Shown: positions 35,200 through 43,240 of the stretch, in pieces
Numbering within the stretch: the first letter of the stretch is position 1
Layout of the letters: every line of letters begins with the position of its first letter
Assembly (NCBI GenBank): GCA_947501565.1
Contig: CANMWJ010000013.1
Span: forward strand, 1-64,000
Direction of reading: 5' to 3'
DNA from: an uncultured Marinobacterium sp.
GTDB lineage: Bacteria; Pseudomonadota; Gammaproteobacteria; Pseudomonadales; Balneatricaceae
Length of the DNA stretch: 64,000 nucleotides
Notes under the pieces: model-generated
Told to the model about the DNA's origin: nothing
Databases searched by the model: none
The model's input: the letters and a program-made list of their open reading frames with translations, nothing else
Program-made: the position numbers and the translations under genes

Positions 35200-35691
35200 T
35201 CAATTGACTTGGGTAGGGTCCTCCTCGCCTGACTCGGGGTCATACAGGTCCTCGATCAGATAACGCGGCCCGTTGCCTCTGGAGGCGATATGGTCGTTGG
35301 CGTTGTAGAGCGCGCAGCTTTTCATCGACAGGCAGCCACAACCGATACAAGTGGCGAGGTTCGTGCGCAGTTTCTGCAACTGGGCGATCCGCTCATCCAG
35401 CTGTTTGCTCCAGCGGGTGGAGAGCCGTTCCCAATCACGTTTGGTGGGGGTGCGGTTGTCCGGCAGGCTGGCCAGCGCACTGGCGATCTCCTCCAGTGTC
35501 AGCCCCAGGTTCTGTGCTGCGCGGATCACCGAGATACGGCGCAACATGGAGATATGATAGCGGCGCTGGTTGCCTTCGGTACGGACTGAACTGATCAGGC
35601 CCCGCGTCTCGTAGAAGCGCAGTGCAGAGGTTGCGATGCCGCAGCGTTGGGCGGCTTCGCCGATGGTGAGATAGCGGTCGACGGCGGTCAT
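35200..35691 (-). CDS. soxR: Redox-sensing regulator SoxR
   Basis: A 163-residue MerR-family dimer. Winged helix-turn-helix (about 5-75), coiled-coil dimer helix, then the 2Fe-2S ligands C115, C118, C120 and C126 (CIGCGCLSMKSC), the same pattern as E. coli SoxR. Oxidation of the cluster by redox-cycling agents activates target promoters. There is no soxS nearby; outside the enteric bacteria SoxR usually controls transport or modification genes directly. The divergent gene at 35796 has a SoxR-type promoter with the 19-base spacer. Confidence 0.95.
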   Translation of the reverse strand: MTAVDRYLTIGEAAQRCGIATSALRFYETRGLISSVRTEGNQRRYHISMLRRISVIRAAQNLGLTLEEIASALASLPDNRTPTKRDWERLSTRWSKQLDERIAQLQKLRTNLATCIGCGCLSMKSCALYNANDHIASRGNGPRYLIEDLYDPESGEEDPTQVN

Positions 35692-35735
35692 AAGAGTCTT
35701 CTTTGAGTACTGGAAACAACGGTGTTTTTAGATGC

Positions 35736-35766
35736 TTGACTTAAAGTTAAGTTGAAGTTGTAGACT
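35736..35766 (+). promoter_or_regulatory. SoxR-type promoter with 19-bp spacer
   Basis: TTGACT, 19 bases, TAGACT: the overlong spacer typical of MerR-family targets. The palindrome ACTTAA-AG-TTAAGT (35739-35752) lies in the spacer, as does the operator in known SoxR promoters. It drives the gene starting at 35796 and may also govern soxR. Confidence 0.8.
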
Positions 35767-35795
35767 GCGCAACCTCTAGATTCCGGAGGTCGTTG

Positions 35796-36518
35796 ATGTC
35801 AGTGTTTGTTTGTAAAGGATGTGGTTATAACGCACCCGGCCATGCGCCCGATTTCTGTCCGCATTGTGGGATGCGGGCGCGGGGCTTTCTGAGTGCGGAG
35901 ATAGCCAGTGAGACCTATGCGGTACAGGAGGGGTGGGTGAGCGGTGAGGTGTACCGATTGCGCAGCGAACCCCGTTTGGGTGTGTCCGCCTATCGCATCG
36001 ATACCCCGCAAGGGCGGGTATGGATCGATTGTCCGCCGGTCATGGATACAACGCTTGCTGTGCCGCAGAGCATCCTGTTCACCCACCGTGATTTTCTCGG
36101 CGCTGCGCAGCAGTATCAGGCGCAACATCGCACCCAGTTATGGCTGCATCAGGCTGACGCTACGCATCCACTGGTGACCGGCACATCGATCGATCAGCAA
36201 TTCGACGGCGACTTTGTCTGGCAGGGGATCGAGGCGTTTCATCTGGGTGGGCACACCCCCGGTTTTACCCTCTACCTCTACAAGGATATGCTTTTTGTCT
36301 GCGATTACGTGTTTGGCGTGGATGCAGAGATGAAGCTCAATGCGTTCGGCAACCGACATGCGATCCGTGCCGGGGCGGAGCGGATTCTGGAAATCACCGC
36401 CGGGCGTCGAATCCGCAAGCTGTGTGGTTATAACTACGTCACCGATTTCCGCCGTTGGCGCAGCAACCTGCAACGATTGCTGAAAGCGCTGCCAGAACCG
36501 GTGCGTCGGGCTGGCTGA
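35796..36518 (+). CDS. Rubredoxin-ribbon plus metallo-beta-lactamase-fold protein
   Basis: A 240-residue cytosolic protein. Residues 6-26 hold a rubredoxin-like ribbon with two C-x2-C pairs (CKGCGYN, CPHCG) that would bind iron or zinc. The remainder has a metallo-beta-lactamase-like fold with the LGGHTPG loop and a FVCDYVFG strand, but the THxHxDH metal motif is altered to FTHRDFLGA, so the metal site is reduced or absent. Placement behind a SoxR promoter suggests a redox or electrophile stress role. I do not know the reaction. Confidence 0.75.
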   Translation: MSVFVCKGCGYNAPGHAPDFCPHCGMRARGFLSAEIASETYAVQEGWVSGEVYRLRSEPRLGVSAYRIDTPQGRVWIDCPPVMDTTLAVPQSILFTHRDFLGAAQQYQAQHRTQLWLHQADATHPLVTGTSIDQQFDGDFVWQGIEAFHLGGHTPGFTLYLYKDMLFVCDYVFGVDAEMKLNAFGNRHAIRAGAERILEITAGRRIRKLCGYNYVTDFRRWRSNLQRLLKALPEPVRRAG

Positions 36519-36527
36519 TTCCCGGGC

Positions 36528-37010
36528 TCAGGATTCCAGGTGGTTGAGCGGCAGCTCAGTTTTGTAGACCGGCTGGCGCAGCACAAAGTTGGAGATGATC
36601 GAACGCACCCCTGGCATACCGGTCATCTTGTCCAGCAGTAGCTTCTGGTAGTAGTCCATATCTGGAGCAACGATCTTGAGGATGTAATCGGCGGTGCTGC
36701 CGGTGATCAGGTAGCACTCCATCACATCGGGGATCTCCGAGATGGCCGCTTCGAAGTCGTTCAGCTTCTCCTGCGTCTGCGCCTCCAGCGATACATGCAC
36801 CATCACAGTAATCGGCAGCTCGACCTTCTGCTGCTCCAGCAGCGCCACCCGCTTGCGGATATAGCCCTCCTCCTCCAGCCGTTTGATACGGCGGCTGCAC
36901 GGCGTCGACGACAGCCCCACCTTATCGGCGATCTCAGCCACGCTAAGGCTGGCGTCTTTCTGAATCTGTTCAAGGATGCGGCGGTCGGTGCGATCAAGGG
37001 CAGTGCTCAC
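36528..37010 (-). CDS. Lrp/AsnC-family transcriptional regulator
   Basis: A 160-residue regulator with an N-terminal winged helix-turn-helix (ALDRTDRRILEQIQKDASLSVAEIADKVG, residues 3-31, recognition helix STPCSRRIKRLEEEG) and a C-terminal ligand-binding RAM domain (about 75-150). Similar proteins sense amino acids and control amino-acid genes. GTG 37010 with AAAAGG upstream fits the family length; the much longer ORF upstream is not conserved sequence. The target is not obvious: it is convergent with the metallo-beta-lactamase-fold gene and followed upstream by the repeat region. Confidence 0.92.
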   Translation of the reverse strand: MSTALDRTDRRILEQIQKDASLSVAEIADKVGLSSTPCSRRIKRLEEEGYIRKRVALLEQQKVELPITVMVHVSLEAQTQEKLNDFEAAISEIPDVMECYLITGSTADYILKIVAPDMDYYQKLLLDKMTGMPGVRSIISNFVLRQPVYKTELPLNHLES

Positions 37011-37431
37011 GGTGCGGGTCCTTTTGTAGGTGCTGGGTTCTAGCGCGCACGGAATTGGGTATTGGGAGGGGAAGGATGGTTGTTGACCTTCTTTGTAAGA
37101 AGTCCCTTCGCGCAGGTCTTTTGAACTTGCTGTGTGCTGCCTTGTGGGCATCTGGTTTGGCATAACCTTTTGGGTTTCCTGACCAACCATCCGCTGCATA
37201 TATTAGCAATGAGACCTGAGTGAATGTGTGCAAACCTTGCCCTGTTTGGTGGTAAGTGTGCATGCTTTCACTCATGTTAATCGATATGGTGGTGAAAATC
37301 TGTTTTGGGTTTGGGGCTGGCTGATATCTAGCTGTCTTGGGGGCGGTTGATACGGCAGTTTCGTGTTGAGGATGGAGTGAATTTGGTGCTCATTGCACTT
37401 GAATAGCTTCTACCACGTGAACGTTCTGATC
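37011..37431. other. Gene-free stretch upstream of the Lrp gene
   Basis: These 421 bases include the Lrp-gene promoter region but no ORF with a credible ribosome site and no repeat I recognise before the REP copy at 37432. Confidence 0.5.
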
Positions 37432-37543
37432 GTAGGTTGTCCATCGCGCAGCGATGCTCAACATCAGAGGTTGAAGTGTATGTATTGGGAGTATGGAATC
37501 TGCGGTTTTACGTAGGCTGGTGACGAGAGAAGCGACTCCCAGC
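37432..37543 (+). repeat. REP-like pair B4-B5
   Basis: Hairpins at 37432-37462 (GTAGGTTGTCC..GCTCAAC) and 37512-37543 (GTAGGCTGG..CCCAGC) in the same orientation, 49 bases apart. The whole unit recurs almost unchanged at 37900-38007. Confidence 0.75.
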
Positions 37544-37627
37544 AACTAGATTATTGGGCAGGGGGAGTTTCCTTCCTGGCGAGTTGTAAATTTGGATTTC
37601 TTCTCGCTCGGATCGTCTCTACCAGGT

Positions 37628-37899
37628 GTCAAGGGAGAGCGGCAGCGCCCTCCCTTAACGATCCCTCCTACAGCCCTCCAGTTTGGTTGGCTTCGCCAAC
37701 TTCCCTGTGCGTTTCGATCTTTCGTGAGGCTGCGGAACTCGGTCGCTTCGCGCCCTCAAACAATCCTCGCCTTAAGTCACGAAAGATCTGCAATGCTCGG
37801 CTGCACTGAAGGGAGAAGAAACAGTGCCACTAATCAGGCTTTTGTAAGTTTGAACTGGTACGAGTTTTCTTCCCTCTACGCCGCCGAGCTTTGCTTTGC
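37628..37899 (+). repeat. Family A inverted-repeat element, copy A2 (right end lost)
   Basis: Left terminal hairpin at 37628-37659 (arms GTCAAGGGAG / CTCCCTTAAC), then the half-unit with stem arms GATCTTTCGTGA (37716-37727) and TCACGAAAGATC (37777-37788). The central segment follows, then a few bases of the right half, ending where REP copy B6 begins. The left and centre resemble 45265-45535. No gene inside. Confidence 0.75.
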
Positions 37900-38060
37900 G
37901 TAGGTTGTCCATCGCGCAGCGATGCTCTACATCAGAGGTTGAAGTGTATTGGGAGTATGGAAACTGCGGTTCTACGTAGGCTGGTGACGAGCGAAGCGAC
38001 TCCCAGCAATCACATGATTAAGGACGTTGTTGGGCAACGCTGGGGCATTGGCCAACCTAC
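37900..38060. repeat. REP-like hairpins B6, B7 and B8
   Basis: B6 (37900-37930) and B7 (37976-38007) on plus repeat the pair B4-B5 with about five differences over 111 bases. B8 (38029-38060) is a third hairpin on minus with loop arms GGGCAACGCTGGGGCATTGGCC. Confidence 0.72.
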
Positions 38061-38160
38061 AGCGCTTGAATGCGCGGGGGCAGGTGATAAAAATCCAAAA
38101 AAATACCCCGGTAGACAACATCAACCCGAATTGGAGAGAGCCTGCGGGTTGCGCCTACCA

Positions 38161-38188
38161 GGGTGTCAGGAGCGATCTCCTGACACCC
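38161..38188. repeat. Perfect 12-bp hairpin
   Basis: GGGTGTCAGGAG, loop CGAT, then the exact complement. No U-run on either strand. It sits in the middle of the gene-free stretch 38061-38634, where I see no other feature. Confidence 0.6.
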
Positions 38189-38634
38189 CGGACGGCAAAG
38201 GTGGGGGGCAGGAGTCGTTGCCAGGTCGTCGGCGTGCGCTACAGGTTCTGGGTTTAAGCGCTGTGTTGTAAGGGAGAACACCTGAAACCGGATGGCGGGT
38301 TGAGCATACCTTCCACCGGGTCTCTGCAAACGACGGTTAAACAATAGCCAACCCAGTGGTGGGCTGAATATTCCTCTGTGGGGGTAAATTGCGACTACCT
38401 CCAATGAACCAACCACCTTTTTTCGATGCTTGATAATCGTCATGTGCGGTTCGTCCGGGAGTCTCTAAGCTGTGGTGCTTTTTTGAACAGTGCAGACCGG
38501 TTTTTCCCTCAACACCGAAACGCAGCGCCCGGCTACCCCCAAAGAATCGATGTGGTAAAAGCTCACCCGTTAATGAACGCCGTTGCGTTAATTAAATCCT
38601 TTTAAATCAACAGATAACGATCATTTTGAGGTTG

Positions 38635-38650
38635 TACCTCCAAGGTGGTA
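38635..38650. promoter_or_regulatory. NarL-type 7-2-7 site upstream of the third narK
   Basis: TACCTCC-AA-GGTGGTA, nearly perfect inverted heptamers. It lies about 45 bases upstream of the Fnr-like box. Confidence 0.75.
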
Positions 38651-38687
38651 GAACGCTGGTTCGGTCGAAAAATCAGCGTGGTGGCAG

Positions 38688-38701
38688 TTGATGCATATCA
38701 A
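38688..38701 (+). promoter_or_regulatory. Consensus Fnr box upstream of the third narK
   Basis: TTGATGCATATCAA fits TTGAT-N4-ATCAA at all ten fixed positions. A promoter activated from here would start near 38736, about 127 bases upstream of the gene. Confidence 0.85.
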
Positions 38702-38862
38702 AAATATTCCGCGCCTGTTGCCGTAATTTGACTTGCATAACGCGGGTCCCGAGGCTGATTCGGTGCCCTTGAAAACCTGTGACACCCCACCAACCTTAAC
38801 GGTTGCCCCCGCGTTTTGAATGTCTGGCGATTAGCCACCTCGAAACCTTTAGGAGCAGTCCT

Positions 38863-40335
38863 ATGTCCACCGACAGAATAAGGCTTCTTGATTTTAGCGA
38901 TCCTAAGATCAAGACGCTGCATGTGACCTGGTTCGCATTTTTCCTGACTTTTGTGGTGTGGTTCAGCCACGCCCCGATGATGGCCTATATAAAAGAGGCG
39001 TTTGGTCTCTCGGGCGCAGAAGTTAAAGCGCTGTTGATATTAAACGTCGCCCTGACGATTCCGTCGCGTATCGTTATCGGTACGCTGGTAGACAAATACG
39101 GTCCGCGTGCTGTGTACAGCATGCTGCTGATGATCGGGGGCTCGATCTGTGTCGCCTTCTCGCTGGCGCAGACCTACGAACAGTTGGCCTTGCTCAGGTT
39201 CCTTAGCGGCTTTATCGGCGCCGGTTTCGTAATCGGTATCCGTATGGTGGGTGAGTGGTTCCCGGCAAAACAGGTGGGTGTTGCAGAAGGTGTTTACGGT
39301 GGTTGGGGTAACTTCGGTTCCGCAGCGGGTGCGATGACCCTGCCAACCCTGGCGCTGATCTACGGTGGCGACGACGGCTGGCGTTACGCGCTGGCGACTA
39401 CCGGTGTGATCGCCTTTATCTACGGCATCATCTACTACCGCATCGCGCGCAATACTCCTAAGGGTTCCACCTACTTCAAGCCGAAGAAACACGGTGGTCT
39501 GGAAGTTACCAGTAAGAAGGATTTCTTCTTCTACATCGGCATGAACATTCCGATGTACATCGCTCTGGCGGTACTGACCTGGAAACTGTCTCCATCCAAC
39601 TTGGGTCTGCTGGACGCGACAGCGACCAACGGTATCTACATCGCGCTGGTGGTGCTGTTCCTGATCCAGGTGCGTGCGATCTACCACGTGAATGAGGAGA
39701 ACCTGAAACACGGTGTACCTGAGATTCAACGCTACAAGTTCAAGCAGGTTGCAGTGCTGGACGTGGCGTACTTCGTAACTTTCGGTTCCGAGCTGGCGGT
39801 AGTATCCATGTTGCCTCTGTTCTTCCTCGAAACCTTCGAAGGTCTGGATCCAATTAAAGCGGGTCTGCTGGCATCCGGTTTTGCCTTTATGAACCTGGTG
39901 GCGCGTCCTACCGGTGGTCACTTGAGTGACACTATCGGTCGCCGTAAAACCCTGTCCGTGCTGATCCTGGGTCTGGCAGTGGGTTACTTCGTACTGAGTC
40001 AGGTTGACTCTGGCTGGTGGATCGCCGCCGCGGTTATCGCTTCCATGTGCTGCTCGTTCTTCGTGCAGGCAGGTGAAGGTGCAGTATTCGCAGTCGTACC
40101 TCTGGTACAGCGTCGCATGACTGGTCAGATCGCCGGTATGGCGGGTGCGTACGGTAACGTAGGTGCGGTGTGCTACCTGACTGTGCTCTCCTTCGTGGAC
40201 TACAGCACCTTCTTTATGGTGATCGGTGCGTCCGCTCTGGTGGTGTTCCTGTTCGTACAGTTTATGGATGAACCAAGCGGTCAGATGGCAGAAGTCTTGC
40301 CGGACGGTACCGTCCAGCTGATCGATGTCGAGTAA
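38863..40335 (+). CDS. NarK/NasA-like nitrate-nitrite transporter
   Basis: A 490-residue major-facilitator protein with 12 predicted helices and NNP-family blocks ([47 protein letters not shown] split by a loop at about 130-160). By sequence it resembles transporters found beside assimilatory nitrate genes, but no nasA or nirB reductase is in view, and the NarL plus consensus Fnr sites argue for anaerobic, nitrate-induced expression. ATG 38863 follows TAGGAG. A terminator-like hairpin separates it from the kinase gene. Confidence 0.85.
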   Translation: MSTDRIRLLDFSDPKIKTLHVTWFAFFLTFVVWFSHAPMMAYIKEAFGLSGAEVKALLILNVALTIPSRIVIGTLVDKYGPRAVYSMLLMIGGSICVAFSLAQTYEQLALLRFLSGFIGAGFVIGIRMVGEWFPAKQVGVAEGVYGGWGNFGSAAGAMTLPTLALIYGGDDGWRYALATTGVIAFIYGIIYYRIARNTPKGSTYFKPKKHGGLEVTSKKDFFFYIGMNIPMYIALAVLTWKLSPSNLGLLDATATNGIYIALVVLFLIQVRAIYHVNEENLKHGVPEIQRYKFKQVAVLDVAYFVTFGSELAVVSMLPLFFLETFEGLDPIKAGLLASGFAFMNLVARPTGGHLSDTIGRRKTLSVLILGLAVGYFVLSQVDSGWWIAAAVIASMCCSFFVQAGEGAVFAVVPLVQRRMTGQIAGMAGAYGNVGAVCYLTVLSFVDYSTFFMVIGASALVVFLFVQFMDEPSGQMAEVLPDGTVQLIDVE

Positions 40336-40368
40336 GCTACAGACAAGATTGCTTACACTGTAGCTAAG

Positions 40369-40398
40369 AAAGAGGGTTGCTCTGGCGGCCCTCTTTTT
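40369..40398 (+). terminator. Terminator or attenuator after the third narK
   Basis: AAAGAGGG, 12-nt loop, CCCTCTTT, then TT. It is 33 bases past the stop and 32 bases before the next start, so it could dampen but not abolish read-through into the kinase gene. Confidence 0.7.
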
Positions 40399-40430
40399 GG
40401 CGTTTTCGGGGCAGGTAAAGAGGAAGGCCT

Positions 40431-42158
40431 ATGTTATTGGATACCGAAATCGGATTAAGCTCAGGACAGAGCAGCCTCATCGGGCGCAAAGCGCGTAATG
40501 AGGATTGCCTCGGATTCCTGATGCCCGAGGGCAACCTGCTCACCGCCAAAGGCGCCTGTGGCCTTATCGCTGACGGCGTGAGCACTGCTGAGGCGGGGGC
40601 CGAAGCGTCCCAGTACTGCATCCACGAGTTCCTCAACGATTACTTTGATACGCCCGATATCTGGACGGTGAAGAAATCCGCCCAGAAAGTGCTCACCGCC
40701 ATCAACCGCGCGCTCTATTCGCGCAGCCATGAATACCTCTCCACCACCCGCGGTTACGTCTGCACCCTCTCGGTGGTGGTGATCAAGTCACGCACCGCGC
40801 ACCTGTTCCATATCGGTGATAGCCGGATCTACCTGCTGCGCCGCGATGCGCTGGAGTTACTTACCGATGACCACGTCACGCCGCTGAGCGAAAGCAACAG
40901 CTGCCTGTCGCGGGCGATGGGCATGGATACCCATCTGGAGATCGACTACCGCACCGTGGAGATTGAGGAGGGCGACCGCTTTCTGCTCACTACCGACGGC
41001 GTGCACGATTCGCTGCAGCCCGCGCTGATCAAGCAGATCATCAACGACGCCGACACGCTGGATGATGCCTGCTCTACGCTGACCCAAGCCGCTTATGACG
41101 CGGGCAGTACCGATAATCTCAGCTGCCAGATCATCAGTGTGGATCGCGTCGAAGAGCACAGCATGGACGAGTTGTCCGAGCGTCTCACCAAGCTGCCGTT
41201 TCCGCCCGAGCTGGAACCGGGCATGAAGATCGACGGATTCCTGATCGAGAAGCAGCTCTACGCCAGCAACCGCAGCCAGCTCTATCTGGTCAAAGATCAG
41301 GTGGAGGGCGGCACCTTTGTGATGAAAACGCCGTCGCAGAACTTCTGCGACGATCCCGCGTATATCGAACGTTTTATTATGGAGGAGTGGGTCGGTAGCC
41401 GCATCGACAGCCCCTACGTGGTGAAGGTGCACAGCCCCAACCGGGCGAAAACCTTCCTCTACTACCTGATGGAGTTCCTTGAAGGCACCACTCTGGATGA
41501 CTGGATTGAGCAGAATCCCAATCCCCAACCGGCGCGGGCGATCGAACTGGTGAAACAGATTTCGTCGGGCCTGAAGGCGTTCCATCAGCGCGAAACCCTG
41601 CATCAGGACCTGAAACCGAGCAACATCATCGTTGGACCGGATGACAAACTGAAGATCGTCGATTTCGGCTCCGTGTTTGTCGCCGGGGTGAACGAGATCT
41701 TCGTGCCGCTGCAGCGCGATCGTATCCTCGGCACCATGAACTATTCCGATCCGGTGTTCCGGCTGGGCCAGAATACCGGTGTGAAGGGTGATCAGTTCTC
41801 ACTGGCGGCGATCGCCTACGAGATCTTCACCCAGCATCTACCCTACGGCGATAAGCTGGAAAGCTGTGAAAAACCGCAGCACCTGCAGCGCCTGACCTAT
41901 ATCCCGGCCGACCGCCACAACCCGATCATCCCGATCTGGTTTGACCGTGCGCTGGAGAAAGCGCTGTCGATCAAACCGGAGGAGCGTTACGACTCCCTCG
42001 ACCACTTTATGCATGACCTGACCGAACCCAACCCGGATTTTCTGGAGCCGCGCGAAGAGATCCAGCACAGCTCCAGCTCGCTGCTGTTCTGGCAGCTGAT
42101 TTCGCTGATCTGGTTCACCGTGTCCATGTTCCTGCTGATCGCGTTCTGGGTCTCCTGA
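40431..42158 (+). CDS. Fused PP2C phosphatase and Ser/Thr protein kinase
   Basis: A 575-residue bifunctional regulator. Residues about 5-240 form a PP2C-type phosphatase (NEDCLG, LIADGVS, FHIGDSRIYLL, LLTTDGVHDSL, STDNLS metal and substrate motifs). Residues about 260-530 form a Hanks-type kinase: lysine in FVMKTPS, catalytic loop HQDLKPSNIIV (HQD for HRD), VDFGS. A single C-terminal helix (about 548-570) anchors it to the membrane. Fusions of this kind accompany nitrate transporter genes in other Gammaproteobacteria. Ribosome site GAGGAAGG. Substrate unknown; the adjacent transporter is a candidate. Confidence 0.9.
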   Translation: MLLDTEIGLSSGQSSLIGRKARNEDCLGFLMPEGNLLTAKGACGLIADGVSTAEAGAEASQYCIHEFLNDYFDTPDIWTVKKSAQKVLTAINRALYSRSHEYLSTTRGYVCTLSVVVIKSRTAHLFHIGDSRIYLLRRDALELLTDDHVTPLSESNSCLSRAMGMDTHLEIDYRTVEIEEGDRFLLTTDGVHDSLQPALIKQIINDADTLDDACSTLTQAAYDAGSTDNLSCQIISVDRVEEHSMDELSERLTKLPFPPELEPGMKIDGFLIEKQLYASNRSQLYLVKDQVEGGTFVMKTPSQNFCDDPAYIERFIMEEWVGSRIDSPYVVKVHSPNRAKTFLYYLMEFLEGTTLDDWIEQNPNPQPARAIELVKQISSGLKAFHQRETLHQDLKPSNIIVGPDDKLKIVDFGSVFVAGVNEIFVPLQRDRILGTMNYSDPVFRLGQNTGVKGDQFSLAAIAYEIFTQHLPYGDKLESCEKPQHLQRLTYIPADRHNPIIPIWFDRALEKALSIKPEERYDSLDHFMHDLTEPNPDFLEPREEIQHSSSSLLFWQLISLIWFTVSMFLLIAFWVS

Positions 42159-42171
42159 TGATCGATATCAA
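42158..42171 (+). promoter_or_regulatory. Fnr-like box upstream of ubiT
   Basis: ATGATCGATATCAA differs from the consensus only in the first base. It begins at the last base of the kinase stop codon and is centred about 68 bases before the ubiT start. Confidence 0.65.
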
Positions 42172-42231
42172 GTGCCGTAACGGCAACGCCGGATATGATG
42201 AACCCCTCTTGTGAACCTGGAGTATGACCTT

Positions 42232-42714
42232 ATGCACGTGCATCATCCTCTGCCTTATATCCCCAACCTGCCGCGCCCAGCGCTGGCACCGTTTGTGCGT
42301 TTAGTTGAGCCCCGCATCCCCTTTCGCCTGAAGAAAGCGGTGCTGGAGACGGCCCTCAATAACGCCTTTAAAGCCCTGTTAGAGGATGACGAGTTCTACT
42401 TTATGGAAGATCAGCGCCTGGGGTTGGAGGTGCGTGATCTGGGTATCCGTATCACCTTCACCTGTGCCGACGAAAAGCTGGTGGTGTGCACCGGTGATGA
42501 GGCGGACGCCTGGATTAAGGGCGACGCCGCTGAGTTCCTGAAACTGGCCAACCGTCAGCAGGACCCGGATACCCTGTTCTTCCAGCGTAAGTTGCTGATT
42601 GAAGGGGATACCGAGCTGGGCCTAGCGGTGAAGAACCTGCTGGATAGTTTTGATTGGAGTGAGCTGCCGCCGCTGTTTCAGAAGGGATTGGGGGTAGTGG
42701 GGAAACTGGCGTAG
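42232..42714 (+). CDS. ubiT: Ubiquinone anaerobic biosynthesis factor UbiT
   Basis: A 160-residue SCP2-domain lipid-binding protein. The N-terminal segment PRPALAPFVRLVEPRIPFRLK and the SCP2 core LGLEVRDLGIRITFTC..GDAAEFLKLANRQQDPDTLFFQRKL..GDTELGL match UbiT, which carries quinone intermediates in the oxygen-independent pathway. The GDTELGL stretch is the family hallmark. ATG 42232 was picked over GTG 42211 because GGAG precedes it. It is convergent with ubiV and ubiU, and the Family A element at 42767 lies between them. Confidence 0.9.
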   Translation: MHVHHPLPYIPNLPRPALAPFVRLVEPRIPFRLKKAVLETALNNAFKALLEDDEFYFMEDQRLGLEVRDLGIRITFTCADEKLVVCTGDEADAWIKGDAAEFLKLANRQQDPDTLFFQRKLLIEGDTELGLAVKNLLDSFDWSELPPLFQKGLGVVGKLA

Positions 42715-42766
42715 GTCGTGTTTTAGCTGCTTACTAAGCTCCTCTGCCATCATTCCACTTACGACG

Positions 42767-43217
42767 GTTAAGGGAGAGCGGCTGCGCCCTCCCTTAACAA
42801 TCCCTCCCGCAGCCCTGCTACTTGCGTCGCTTCGCGCCGTTCCCTGTGCGTTTCAAAATAAAACGAAGCGAATAAACTCGGCCGCTTCGCGTCCTCAAAC
42901 AGAATTCGCTTTTGATCGTTTTATTTCTGCAATGCTCGGCTGCGTAGAAGGGATTATTTCCGTGCCAATATTCAACATATGCAGGTCTTCATAGCGAAAC
43001 TAAGGTCCGACTGTTTGTGCTTGGCACTTGGGGTTTTCCCTTCTGTGCAGCCGAGCATTGCAGATTTTTCGTGACTAAAGGCGAGGACTGTTTGAGGAGC
43101 GCAGCGACGAGTACCGCAGCCTCACGAAAAATCGAAACGCACAGGGAAGTTGGCGTAGCCAACCAAACAGGAGGGCTGCAGGGGATTGATAAGGGGCGGG
43201 CAGTTGCGCCCCTTATC
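42767..43217. repeat. Family A inverted-repeat element, complete copy A3
   Basis: 451 bp between terminal hairpins 42767-42798 (GTTAAGGGAG / CTCCCTTAAC) and 43188-43217 (GATAAGGGGCG / CGCCCCTTATC). Left half stem arms AAATAAAACGA (42856-42866) and TCGTTTTATTT (42916-42926); right half arms GATTTTTCGTGA (43063-43074) and TCACGAAAAATC (43122-43133). It exactly fills the space between the convergent ubiT and ubiV genes and its hairpins could end both transcripts. No ORF inside is credible. Confidence 0.85.
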
Positions 43218-43240
43218 TCATCCGCCAGGATGATGAAAGG

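Noticed and set aside
37628-38188. CRISPR array in the repeat-rich stretch
   Set aside because: Repeats are few, unevenly spaced and palindromic with diverged copies; no uniform spacers and no cas genes.
37592-38271. ORFs of 76-126 codons in the repeat-rich stretch
   Set aside because: They read through Family A and REP hairpins, and similar frames recur in the other copies with frameshifts. No ribosome sites.
38863-42158. Start of an assimilatory nitrate operon
   Set aside because: No nitrate or nitrite reductase follows, and the promoter has NarL and Fnr sites, pointing to anaerobic respiratory use.
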